A program made the translations under genes and the position numbers. Under the pieces are notes generated by a model, which did no database searches, was not told the origin of the DNA, and saw only the letters and a program-made list of their open reading frames with translations. From the NCBI GenBank assembly GCA_018711005.1, contig DVIT01000059.1, positions 1 to 64,000 of the forward strand: 64,000 nucleotides of DNA, given 5' to 3'. The DNA is from Candidatus Scybalocola faecigallinarum. GTDB taxonomy: Bacteria; Bacillota; Clostridia; Lachnospirales; Lachnospiraceae. Below are positions 8,925 to 16,636 of this stretch, piece by piece; position 1 is the stretch's first letter, and each line of letters opens with the position of its first letter.

Positions 8925-9596
8925 TCAGTTCTTTTTATTTGTCCTCAGTTTTTTCTTTAAGTAGTAAATAACAATACCTGAATACGGCTCATATCTTCCT
9001 TCAGAATCTGTCCTTTCATATCGTTTAAGCATTGCTTCAAGGATAGACTCTTTCCAAATACCCTTCTCCTGTAATTTTAACAGTTGCCTTTTACAAGCGT
9101 TAATCGCTTCCTTTCGGTTAGTTACCAGGTAAGCATCGGCCTGATTGCAGTTTAAATTTAAAGTTTCATTTAAATCTTTCTCTATATCCGGCTCATCAAA
9201 ATAGATTTCACCGTTCGATCTGTATTTTATTTGAGCAATACATGTTTTGCTCAGTGGTGTAACTGTTAAATCCTCATTTCCTCTATGAGCATCACATGTT
9301 AATGCTCTTTTGTCTCTTGCGGTATTTTGATTCCCATAATATACGCCGATCATTTTTTTATAATTCAGGGCTTCTTTAGGATCTTCTTTAAGTTTGCTCT
9401 GTGGTAAAAGATGTTCAATTTTAACATCCTTTACACTGTTTAGCCTTCTCATACAGTATCCACACAAATATCCCTGCTCTTTTAATAATCGCTCTCTAAT
9501 ATGATCTTTATATGGATAGCCATCAAAATAAGCATCTTTCTTTTGCTTATATTCTGTAAGCGACCTGGGTTCCTCTCCCTTTTCTATATAGCGCAT
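8925..9596 (-). CDS. ptuB: Septu-type HNH endonuclease PtuB-like
   Basis: A 223-residue HNH nuclease of the family found with Septu systems and some retrons (TIGR02646-like). The Zn/HNH core is seen as CGYCMRRLN, then KIEHLLPQS with the catalytic-type His, then an Asn-rich YYGNQNTARDKR segment and a later CDAHRGNEDL. It follows ptuA with a 2-nt gap, and GGAGG sits 7 nt before its start. In Septu, the nuclease is held by the ATPase partner and released on phage infection; that is family knowledge. The gene lies at the extreme left end of the integrated element. Confidence 0.8.
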   Translation of the reverse strand: MRYIEKGEEPRSLTEYKQKKDAYFDGYPYKDHIRERLLKEQGYLCGYCMRRLNSVKDVKIEHLLPQSKLKEDPKEALNYKKMIGVYYGNQNTARDKRALTCDAHRGNEDLTVTPLSKTCIAQIKYRSNGEIYFDEPDIEKDLNETLNLNCNQADAYLVTNRKEAINACKRQLLKLQEKGIWKESILEAMLKRYERTDSEGRYEPYSGIVIYYLKKKLRTNKKN

Positions 9597-9598
9597 TT

Positions 9599-10867
9599 TT
9601 ATTCCTCCAAAGGCATTTTTTCAAAATTTAAGGTTACCTTTGCACCGGTTACTTTAGGATGATTCTCCCCCAACTGGTCGATGAGCTGCTGTAAATATGT
9701 TTCCGCGCTTTCAAACTCATCATTATCAATACAGTGATAAAAACACTCGAGCAGCTTTTCAACATTCTGAGCCATTGCCCGGCTATCCTGATACATGGAC
9801 AGTGTTTCATTAATATCCATACCGTAAGGCGTTTTATCATATACAATCTCATGTGCTTTATTGATCCGGATCAGTGTCTCATCCTTACAGGAAGAAATAA
9901 TAATAGGAGAATGGGTGGCGGCAATAAACTGTACATTGGGGAATGTATTTCGTAATGCCTGGATCACATTCCATTGCCATTTCGGATGAAGATGCATATC
10001 AAGCTCATCCACCATGATAATCCCGGGGACATCCGCAATATGTGATTTTAAATCCGGGTTTAACAGAGCCATACGATAAGCAATATCCAGTACCATCCAT
10101 ATTAAAGACTGATACCCGGAACTTAACGCCCGAATAGGCAGGCTTTCTGATTTTGTAACAAAAACCAGCTCATCACTTTGGTCATCATACTGAACCCCAA
10201 GGATTTCTTCATCCTCCATAATTCTCATAAATTTCAGAACACACGCCATTACGCCGCGGTATTCTGCTATATTTTTTTTGGTTCTCCACTCCAATTTTTC
10301 CATATGGCGAATCCAGTTCATGAGCATTTTTATATTGGATGCTTCTTCCAGGCAATTTTCATAGCCTACTGTCCGATAAAACTTACCTGAAAAAATATTT
10401 TCAGAGGATTCCTTTTTTTGCATCCACATCCGGGCAGTGCTTTGATAACTTATAATCGGCAAAATATGTCCCGGCTCATTCGCCATTTTCTCTGCAATCT
10501 TGCAGATCGTTCGTGGTTCCACAGTGGACCTTGAGGATGTCAGGCTATTTTTTCTCCTAACCCACTCAACCGATTGATCTTCCAGTTCCACACAGCATTT
10601 TACCGAAACCGGGGTCATATATCTACGATTATAGGAACCATCCCCTGTATTTTCCAGGATAATCCTTATTTCATCTTTCGTAAAATGCTTTGTTTTCACA
10701 TCGCCAATACCGGCTATAAATCCCCCTAAGCCCACAGAAAGCGCTTCAAGAACAGAAGTCTTGCCTACACCATTATCGCCAATAAGCAAATTAAAGTCAG
10801 GGCCAAATTCAATTTCACAATGTTCAATACCTTTAAAATTTTCAATAATCGCTTTTTTTATTTTCAT
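9599..10867 (-). CDS. ptuA: Septu-type ATPase PtuA-like (COG3950 AAA family)
   Basis: A 422-residue SMC/ABC-like ATPase. Walker A GDNGVGKT at residues 30-37, ABC signature-like ALSSGYQSL, Walker B IIMVDELDMHLHP, and the switch histidine in FIAATHSPIII are all present. It pairs directly with the HNH gene downstream, the arrangement of Septu (PtuAB) anti-phage systems. No reverse transcriptase or retron RNA was found upstream, which argues against a retron Ec78-like system. The upstream neighbour on the same strand is a truncated ATPase, so the Septu pair sits beside a recombination scar. Confidence 0.8.
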   Translation of the reverse strand: MKIKKAIIENFKGIEHCEIEFGPDFNLLIGDNGVGKTSVLEALSVGLGGFIAGIGDVKTKHFTKDEIRIILENTGDGSYNRRYMTPVSVKCCVELEDQSVEWVRRKNSLTSSRSTVEPRTICKIAEKMANEPGHILPIISYQSTARMWMQKKESSENIFSGKFYRTVGYENCLEEASNIKMLMNWIRHMEKLEWRTKKNIAEYRGVMACVLKFMRIMEDEEILGVQYDDQSDELVFVTKSESLPIRALSSGYQSLIWMVLDIAYRMALLNPDLKSHIADVPGIIMVDELDMHLHPKWQWNVIQALRNTFPNVQFIAATHSPIIISSCKDETLIRINKAHEIVYDKTPYGMDINETLSMYQDSRAMAQNVEKLLECFYHCIDNDEFESAETYLQQLIDQLGENHPKVTGAKVTLNFEKMPLEE

Positions 10868-10948
10868 TTACATCACCATATCTGATCTATCTATTATCAT
10901 CTATATAGCCAAATCTCATGCCGCTCCAGCATACTGTAGGTTCTATAA

Positions 10949-11575
10949 TTACCTTTTAGCTTCATTGGTATTCAAAGCTTTCACTTCTTCAAATTTAAAG
11001 AGCCTTTCTGCGTAAGATTTGGTATCACCTATAGTTTTTATTATTGAGGGAAGCCCTGCGCCAAAAATCATCACAGGCAGTCCAAGCTGGTTACAGCGAT
11101 GGATAGCGACTACCAATGCTTCAATCTCTACAGATTTCATATACTGGATCTCATCAATAAAAAAACATATGGCCATCCCAGCCTCACCGGCAGCCTTGCC
11201 TACAGCCACAAATAAATCGGTCATATCTGAAATCAAACCTTTTGCGGTATGACTAAAGTTAAGGGCATAAAGAAACTTTTTACATGCACTGGCAATCTGC
11301 TGTTCAAAATACCCGGTATCGCTTTTGGCGCTTTTTCGTTCCTTTATTTCGATATGCTCATACAAAATATTTCTGCTATCCGCCATCCTCTCTACAGCAT
11401 TTAGTAAAACGGTTTTCCCTACCCCACGCAGACCAAAATAGATCACAGACTGCTGGGGATACTTTTTTTCAATAGCCGAGAGATATTTTTGAGCGTTATC
11501 CAGCAGACGTTCCCTCCCCGCCAGATAAGGCGGCATAAAACCAGCCCCAGGTGTATATGGATCGGGATACTGCAT
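10949..11575 (-). pseudogene. C-terminally truncated AAA ATPase (archaeal-ATPase/ORC-like)
   Basis: Starts cleanly at 11575 (MQYPDPYTPG) with AGGAGG upstream. Walker A GLRGVGKTVLL and Walker B ICFFIDEIQYM are intact. Family members of this kind run to roughly 400 residues with a C-terminal winged-helix region after the FEEVKAL motif. Here the frame stops directly after KALNTNEAKR, at 208 residues. The rest is absent from the window. It is probably a remnant cut off by recombination that brought in the Septu genes. Whether the remaining AAA domain is expressed is unknown. Confidence 0.7.
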
Positions 11576-11636
11576 TGACTTTACCTCCTGACTGTACAAT
11601 TTAGTCTTCCAATATACTATAAGTATATCCATTATG

Positions 11637-11890
11637 CTATATAAGCGCAATCTGAATCTTATCATATCCTTCCAACTTTTTTATGGCAGCGTTCATTAAA
11701 GCATACCCGACCTTTTGATCATGATATTCTTTAAGGACATAGAGAGCAAGAATCTCCCCGTAGCCTGCTTCTTCACTCTCGCCGTATCCGGCAAAACCGA
11801 TAACCTTTTCACCGTCTTTTGCCACAAGAAGATTTTCAGGCCAGCGATATGCCATCTCTACATCATCGTTATCGTAATATTCTTCACTTA
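11637..11890 (-). pseudogene. GNAT acetyltransferase fragment
   Basis: The frame reads ALSEEYYDNDDVEMAYRWP, then LLVAKDGEKVIGFAGYGE and ILALYVLKEYHDQKVGYALM, which is the acetyl-CoA-binding core of a GNAT fold. The V/I-x-x-x-x-Q-x-x-G/A motif is visible as LKEYHDQKVGYAL. No start codon with a ribosome binding site opens this frame upstream (a stop lies before it), and the C-terminal strands after KIQIALI are missing. It is a decayed fragment abutting the recombinase gene's terminal inverted repeat. Confidence 0.65.
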
Positions 11891-11903
11891 AGGCACCTCC
11901 TCC

Positions 11904-11948
11904 ATAAACATTCTAGCACAGACCAAAAGCCTGTGCTAGAATGTTTAT
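11904..11948 (-). terminator. Perfect 18-bp inverted repeat at the 3' end of the serine recombinase gene
   Basis: Arms 11904-11921 and 11931-11948 are exact reverse complements (18 bp) with a 9-nt loop. The right arm touches the recombinase stop codon. There is no T-run after it on either strand, so it may be a processing or stabilising hairpin, or a DNA site, as well as a terminator. Confidence 0.6.
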
Positions 11949-13798
11949 CAAACCTCATTAACAACCCACTGGCCCTTACCGCCCTTGCCGTTAAAATAAA
12001 TCTTCCCCTCCTTCTTTAAGGCCCGGATGCAGTAATTGGCCCCGGAAAGGCTCATTCCCAGAGCTTTTGCAATTCCTTTTGCGGTGATCTCAGGCTGTTT
12101 TTTCATCATCTGGAGAATCAATTCCCGCTTTTCCGCCTTCTGTCCATAATAATCAAATGCATTTCCATAATCTACCCGTAATACATTTTCATTTTGATGA
12201 TCTTCCCCATATCCGGCGCTGCTGCCTAAATCCAGCATTTTACTTATATCAAAGGCAATTTCCATGTACCCGGGATACACATAGATCCTCTCGATTTCCT
12301 GGAGCATTTGTGCCACTGTTGCCTGCTCGATCAGGCTGCCGTTATTAAGCTGCGACTCTATTTGGGCAATTCGCTCCTGGATGTGGCGTTCATTGGCAGT
12401 TTGCGCTTGAATCTGACGGATATTTTCCCGAACAGAAGCCAGATCTTTTTCCATCGCATCCTTCTTTTCCTGATATAAGGCATCTGAGATTACACCGTCC
12501 AATAGTTTATCCGTCAGGACGCTGAGTCTTTGTTTTAGCTTTTCCGCCCTAGATTCCAGGGCTTTCAGCTCCTGGTCACGATCCGACTGCTGCAAAGCCA
12601 ATTTTAATATCTTCACGGTTTTCCTGATGATTGTATCTTTATTGGTAATATATCGACTAGCACAGACCTTTTCCAGCAGTTTGATAAACCGTGTCTCGTC
12701 TAAGTGTATATTATCGCACCCTTGAACATGCTCCGCCGGGATTTTCCTCAGCTGTGGCCGCATCTTGCTGCCTGCACTGCGCCCATCTTCCAGATAGCGC
12801 CTGCATTTCCACTCATAGATTTTCACGCCATCTTTGTAGCGGTGCCGGACTCTGCGGTAATAGGGCACGCCGCACAGCCCGCAATAAATTTTCCCGCTAA
12901 GCATGGACACTCCTGGGTTTTTACCAATGGAAGAATCCTTATCATCACCGGATTTTTTATGTATGCTGCGCCCGGAAATCTGTGCGTTAGCCATATTCCA
13001 CAGTTCTTCAGACACGATGGCAGGCACTTTATTTGGATAAATGAATTGCTGATCTTCCGGGATTTTTATTATCCTTTTGGTGGCAAAATCAAAATGCTCC
13101 CGGCGCATCACTACGGTTCCTTTATTCAAGGGATTTCGGATCATACGTAAAATATCTGCGTCTGAAAAAGGATTGCCCTTCCGATTGGCAATCCCTTCGT
13201 TTTTTAATATATTTGCGATACTGCGGCAGCCATATCCCGCCGCACATAGCTCATACATCCGGCGCTTGACTCTGGCCTCATCCTCAACGATCTCAATACT
13301 TTTATCCGGCTTTTTCCTATAGCCATATGCATTGGATGTGAGGATCACATTCCCGCCTTGAGCCTGCCTGCGTTGATGAGCGTTATTGATCTTCTTGCTC
13401 AGCTCCCGGCTGTATTCCTCGGCAAGGATGGCCTTAATGCCTGTGATCAGAGCGTCATCCGGCGTATAAAATTTGCTTTCCATATAAATGAATAGCTTTT
13501 TACCGGAACTGCTCAGACGATCCACGAAAATGTACCAGTCCTTGGTGTTGCGCATCAGACGATCCTGGCTTTTAATCACGATCACATCGAATTTATCGGT
13601 GAGCAGATCCCCAAAGAGCCGGTTGTACTGCGAACGTTTCTGGGTTGTTGTCCCGGACTTTAGCTCTACATATTCATCCACCAGCAGCCAGCCATTTTTA
13701 CGGACTTCTGCCCTGGCTTCCTCCACCTGATGCTCCAGGGCATTTTTCTGCTTTTCTTCTTCTGTACTGCAACGGGCATAAAGGACAGCTTTAAGCAT
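11948..13798 (-). CDS. Large serine recombinase (site-specific integrase)
   Basis: A 616-residue large serine recombinase. The N-terminal resolvase domain has YARCSTEEE with the catalytic Ser at residue 11, and the motif SQDRLMRNTKD. A recombinase domain follows (AYGYRKKPDKSI to NPLNKGTVVMRREHFDF), then a zinc ribbon (YCGLCGVPYYRR paired with later Cys), a coiled coil (about 410-490), and a C-terminal winged helix (PEITAKGIAKALGMS). It is the best candidate for having inserted the 35.8-kb element into the ABC permease gene, because the joined element ends form a dyad typical of such attP sites. It is coupled to the 40-residue gene upstream by an 8-nt overlap. Confidence 0.93.
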   Translation of the reverse strand: MLKAVLYARCSTEEEKQKNALEHQVEEARAEVRKNGWLLVDEYVELKSGTTTQKRSQYNRLFGDLLTDKFDVIVIKSQDRLMRNTKDWYIFVDRLSSSGKKLFIYMESKFYTPDDALITGIKAILAEEYSRELSKKINNAHQRRQAQGGNVILTSNAYGYRKKPDKSIEIVEDEARVKRRMYELCAAGYGCRSIANILKNEGIANRKGNPFSDADILRMIRNPLNKGTVVMRREHFDFATKRIIKIPEDQQFIYPNKVPAIVSEELWNMANAQISGRSIHKKSGDDKDSSIGKNPGVSMLSGKIYCGLCGVPYYRRVRHRYKDGVKIYEWKCRRYLEDGRSAGSKMRPQLRKIPAEHVQGCDNIHLDETRFIKLLEKVCASRYITNKDTIIRKTVKILKLALQQSDRDQELKALESRAEKLKQRLSVLTDKLLDGVISDALYQEKKDAMEKDLASVRENIRQIQAQTANERHIQERIAQIESQLNNGSLIEQATVAQMLQEIERIYVYPGYMEIAFDISKMLDLGSSAGYGEDHQNENVLRVDYGNAFDYYGQKAEKRELILQMMKKQPEITAKGIAKALGMSLSGANYCIRALKKEGKIYFNGKGGKGQWVVNEV

Positions 13799-13913
13799 CG
13801 CGCTCCCCTTCCTGGCTGATGAGCTGTATCATCCGCACCTTTTCCGATGCGGTGATCAGATCAGCACGCAATAATATATCTGCCAAACTGCTCATGATTT
13901 TATTATCGTCCAT
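13791..13913 (-). CDS. 40-residue protein coupled to the serine recombinase
   Basis: Short gene starting MDDNKIMSSLADILL and ending LISQEGERDA, overlapping the recombinase start by 8 nt (its TAA lies within the first codons of the next gene). AGGAGG is 11 nt before the ATG. The peptide is predicted to form two helices joined by a turn (LITASEKVRMIQLI). Tiny genes in this position precede many large serine recombinases of Clostridia; the function is not known to me. Overlap suggests it keeps recombinase translation tied to its own. Confidence 0.7.
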   Translation of the reverse strand: MDDNKIMSSLADILLRADLITASEKVRMIQLISQEGERDA

Positions 13914-13951
13914 AACTTTTCCTGCCTCCTTTTTTACATCTGAAAATCTTT

Positions 13952-13999
13952 CGGGCATAGGCACGTAACCTCATCGGTTTTTATAATAACCTATGCCCG
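13952..13999. repeat. Stem-loop between small peptide genes
   Basis: CGGGCATAGG at 13952-13961 pairs with CCTATGCCCG at 13990-13999, with a 28-nt loop. It lies between the 23-residue and 40-residue peptide genes and may attenuate transcription into the recombinase. Confidence 0.6.
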
Positions 14000-14010
14000 G
14001 AAAGGTCGTC

Positions 14011-14082
14011 TTATTGCCCATGGATTATATCGTTATAACTTTTGTCTTTGTAAATTGTCGGGAAATGGATATAAATACGCAT
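14011..14082 (-). CDS. 23-residue peptide with a near-perfect Shine-Dalgarno
   Basis: The reading frame MRIYIHFPTIYKDKSYNDII ending HGQ is preceded by AAGGAGGTGATCC, complementary to the 16S rRNA tail over its whole length, 3 nt before the ATG. Such a strong site on so short a frame suggests a translated leader peptide or a microprotein. It sits downstream of nested inverted repeats and upstream of another stem-loop before the recombinase genes. No homology is recognised. Confidence 0.5.
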   Translation of the reverse strand: MRIYIHFPTIYKDKSYNDIIHGQ

Positions 14083-14115
14083 CGTGGATCACCTCCTTCA
14101 TGTTCTGACCGTCTA

Positions 14116-14190
14116 ACCGGCAAAACCGTCCTCATAAAGGTATATGAAAATCCAATTTTCACCCATACACGCAGAGACGGTTCTGCCGGT
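14116..14190. promoter_or_regulatory. Nested inverted repeats in leader of recombinase operon
   Basis: Outer arms 14116-14130 and 14176-14190 are complementary over 15 bp with one mismatch (ACCGGCAAAACCGTC type). Inside the loop a second perfect 7-bp hairpin is found (14145-14151 with 14155-14161). The structure lies between the DUF927-like gene and the 23-residue peptide. Confidence 0.6.
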
Positions 14191-14209
14191 ATAACGGTTT
14201 ATAACCTCC

Positions 14210-16450
14210 CTAGTCTGTCAACAATTCCGCCATCTTGGTTTTGGACAGGTATAAATAACGCATGGCATTTCCGCGCTGTATCGGCAGCTTTCTCGATCTT
14301 TCTCGGCCATTTGGACCTTCCAAAATATCCAGAACTTTCAGCCGTTCTAAAAGACTGAGAAGTTCCTCGTTGTTGACAATCGGGTCCGGGATATAATTTG
14401 CGAGACAATATTCATGAATCAGCCGAGATAGCCGGTTGGTTTTTATGTAAACATAGGTGTCATCCTGATAACTTTCTGCTTGTCTCTGGCAGCTTTCGGG
14501 TGTTAAGGCCAGCGGCGACAGTTTCCCGGATTTTAAGGCGTCTCCCAAAGCCTGGATTGCTAATAATCCTTTATCAGAGGCTTTAAATCGAGCTTCCATC
14601 ATTCTTATATCCGCCATAAAACAGCCGGTAGCATGTGCCAAAAATTGCTGACATTGTTCCCGGGTCCAAAACCCTTTCTCAACTGCATACTGACACAAAA
14701 TCTTACAGGTTGTAAGCATAACTGAATACATTTCGTTATGCCGTGCCAGCGCAAAGTGTCTTTCCGCCCTAATATCTTCCACAGACCGGCCAATGTATTT
14801 CACTACAGCGTCAAATCGGGGCGTAACCCAGGCCACAAAATCGTAGATATGGCTCGGTAAAATCCAGCGTTCCGTCTGATAAGTTTTCAACCTGGGGTTG
14901 ATGACATCATCATCTTTCAGCTCCACAAGAAACATCCGGCTCAGCGATGACTGGACGCCATTGACAATTTCCATCGTTATTATGCATCCGCCGCTGATGG
15001 GGAAATATTTCTTTGAGCCTGCTGGCATAAAATCTGTCATGCGCTTTTTCGTCACTCGATTGCCATAAAAGCGCAGTAATTCATCCAGCTTACTGTCCAG
15101 TGCCTTCTGTTGCATCGGAGTCGCTCCAGGCTTAAAATCATCTACGATCACAGGGGCATCAAGATAAGTTCCCAATACTTTCTCGATGCCGCAATTTGTG
15201 GCTGTGGCAAATTCTGCATCAGCCACCAAATTTTTACGTCCAAAGATTTTTGCCAGTGCAAGCACCAAACTTGTTTTTCGGCTGTTTGTCACGCCGACAA
15301 TGCCGAAAACAAAATTAATCGGAAAGCCAGCCGTCTTGAAAAGCGTGGATAAGACTGTTGCATGGGTAAAAATCATTGTATCAAGAGCCACAGAGTTTTT
15401 GGTAACCTCACCCATGGACATGGCCAGTTTAAACAGTTCTCCTGTACCGATGGCTGGGCCATTAAGCAATAATGTATATTCTTTTCCAGTATGAGTCCAT
15501 GGATTATCAGCGCCAATCACTCCACCAGCGTAGACGTATCTCCAGCCCACATTTGGAACTTGCCTCCACCCTGCATTTGGATAAACAATCTCCACAGGAG
15601 CATCCTCCCGTTCTATGCAGTCCTGCACCATTTCCATAAATTCAATCTTCTCATCCTTTTCCTTCGGAATCATGGCTATGGAATTGGTCGCTCTTTTGAG
15701 CCATTCGACCGACTTAACATCTTTGCCTGCCACCCGTGCATCATAAGATTTTGAAAATCCATTTCTTTTGCAGACCGTTACTCTCATAATATAGAAAAGT
15801 TCATTTTCCTCTCCGTTTTCCGTATCGGTCACGACGATCTCCTTTCGCATCAAGGAAAGCTTAAAATTGAGTGAAGAACTATTTTGGGCCTCTTTCAGAT
15901 AGTTTTTCAAATTCAAGTCATGCCCGGTATCTTTCTTATAGGATGCCAATGCAGCACAAAGATACGTTTTCAGTAATTCAGCATCTCCTATGTTGGCGAT
16001 GATTTCCTTTGCCTTGTCCGCCAGACAGTCCGCTAATGCGTCACTACCATTGACAACAACTTGATGTCCCGGTTTATCTGTACTTGTGCAATAGGCTTGG
16101 GGATTCAAAATAATTTTTTCCTGTTCTTCATCTGCCTCCGGCTGGGGATTCTGTGCCGACTTTTCTTTCGCCGTGTCCGCCTCTGGCAGTGGCCCGGAAT
16201 CCGGATTTTGTTTGGGGATCTCACAGGTGAACGGCTTAGTCAGATCTCCCGGGCTTCCTGCCTCGATTGTAAAGGGTTTGATTAATTTGGTTTCACTTGT
16301 CGAAGTCTGTTCTGTCATCTTCGGCTCTGGCTCTGATCCAGAGCTTTGATCCGTCTTAGCTTCGGCGGACTCTGGCTGTAAGTCGTCAACATTTTTTTGT
16401 GTTTCACTGCCCTTGAGAATGGATACATCAATTTTGAACGGTTTCTTCAT
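14210..16450 (-). CDS. DUF927-like ATPase (element replication/helicase-like protein)
   Basis: A 746-residue protein. The first 120 residues are low-complexity, rich in Pro, Glu, Ser and Gln. A DUF927-like core follows (NAGWRQVPNVGWRYVYAGGVIG onwards), with a P-loop at GVTNSRKTSL and a Walker B-like APVIVDDFKPG. A C-terminal helical region ends with a winged-helix-like segment. DUF927 proteins are common on plasmids and integrative elements, near primase or helicase functions. The P-loop has Arg where the usual Gly precedes Lys. AGGAGG lies just before the start. It is divergent from the unknown gene at 16637. Confidence 0.75.
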   Translation of the reverse strand: MKKPFKIDVSILKGSETQKNVDDLQPESAEAKTDQSSGSEPEPKMTEQTSTSETKLIKPFTIEAGSPGDLTKPFTCEIPKQNPDSGPLPEADTAKEKSAQNPQPEADEEQEKIILNPQAYCTSTDKPGHQVVVNGSDALADCLADKAKEIIANIGDAELLKTYLCAALASYKKDTGHDLNLKNYLKEAQNSSSLNFKLSLMRKEIVVTDTENGEENELFYIMRVTVCKRNGFSKSYDARVAGKDVKSVEWLKRATNSIAMIPKEKDEKIEFMEMVQDCIEREDAPVEIVYPNAGWRQVPNVGWRYVYAGGVIGADNPWTHTGKEYTLLLNGPAIGTGELFKLAMSMGEVTKNSVALDTMIFTHATVLSTLFKTAGFPINFVFGIVGVTNSRKTSLVLALAKIFGRKNLVADAEFATATNCGIEKVLGTYLDAPVIVDDFKPGATPMQQKALDSKLDELLRFYGNRVTKKRMTDFMPAGSKKYFPISGGCIITMEIVNGVQSSLSRMFLVELKDDDVINPRLKTYQTERWILPSHIYDFVAWVTPRFDAVVKYIGRSVEDIRAERHFALARHNEMYSVMLTTCKILCQYAVEKGFWTREQCQQFLAHATGCFMADIRMMEARFKASDKGLLAIQALGDALKSGKLSPLALTPESCQRQAESYQDDTYVYIKTNRLSRLIHEYCLANYIPDPIVNNEELLSLLERLKVLDILEGPNGRERSRKLPIQRGNAMRYLYLSKTKMAELLTD

Positions 16451-16636
16451 AGTTTACCTCCTGTTTTTCCTTGGAATTTTTTACATAATTTATTATAGGC
16501 CAGGATTATGAAACGATAAATTCAAATTAAATCTATATTTTTTAATTATCATTTACATATTTACCCATTTTTGATATAATTTCATTATATTTAGCATTTT
16601 ATGCAAAAGAAAACATAGGAGACTATTATTATTACT
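16451..16636. promoter_or_regulatory. Divergent promoter region
   Basis: A 186-bp AT-rich spacer between divergent genes. On the minus strand a TATAAT (16492-16497) lies about 40 nt before the DUF927-like start, with only a weak -35 (TTTATC) 17 bp upstream. The plus-strand gene has a distant GGAG about 16 nt before its ATG. Confidence 0.4.

Noticed and set aside
8925-10867. Retron Ec78-like system
   Set aside because: The ATPase and HNH genes fit, but no reverse transcriptase or msr-msd-like sequence exists upstream, so Septu is the simpler call.
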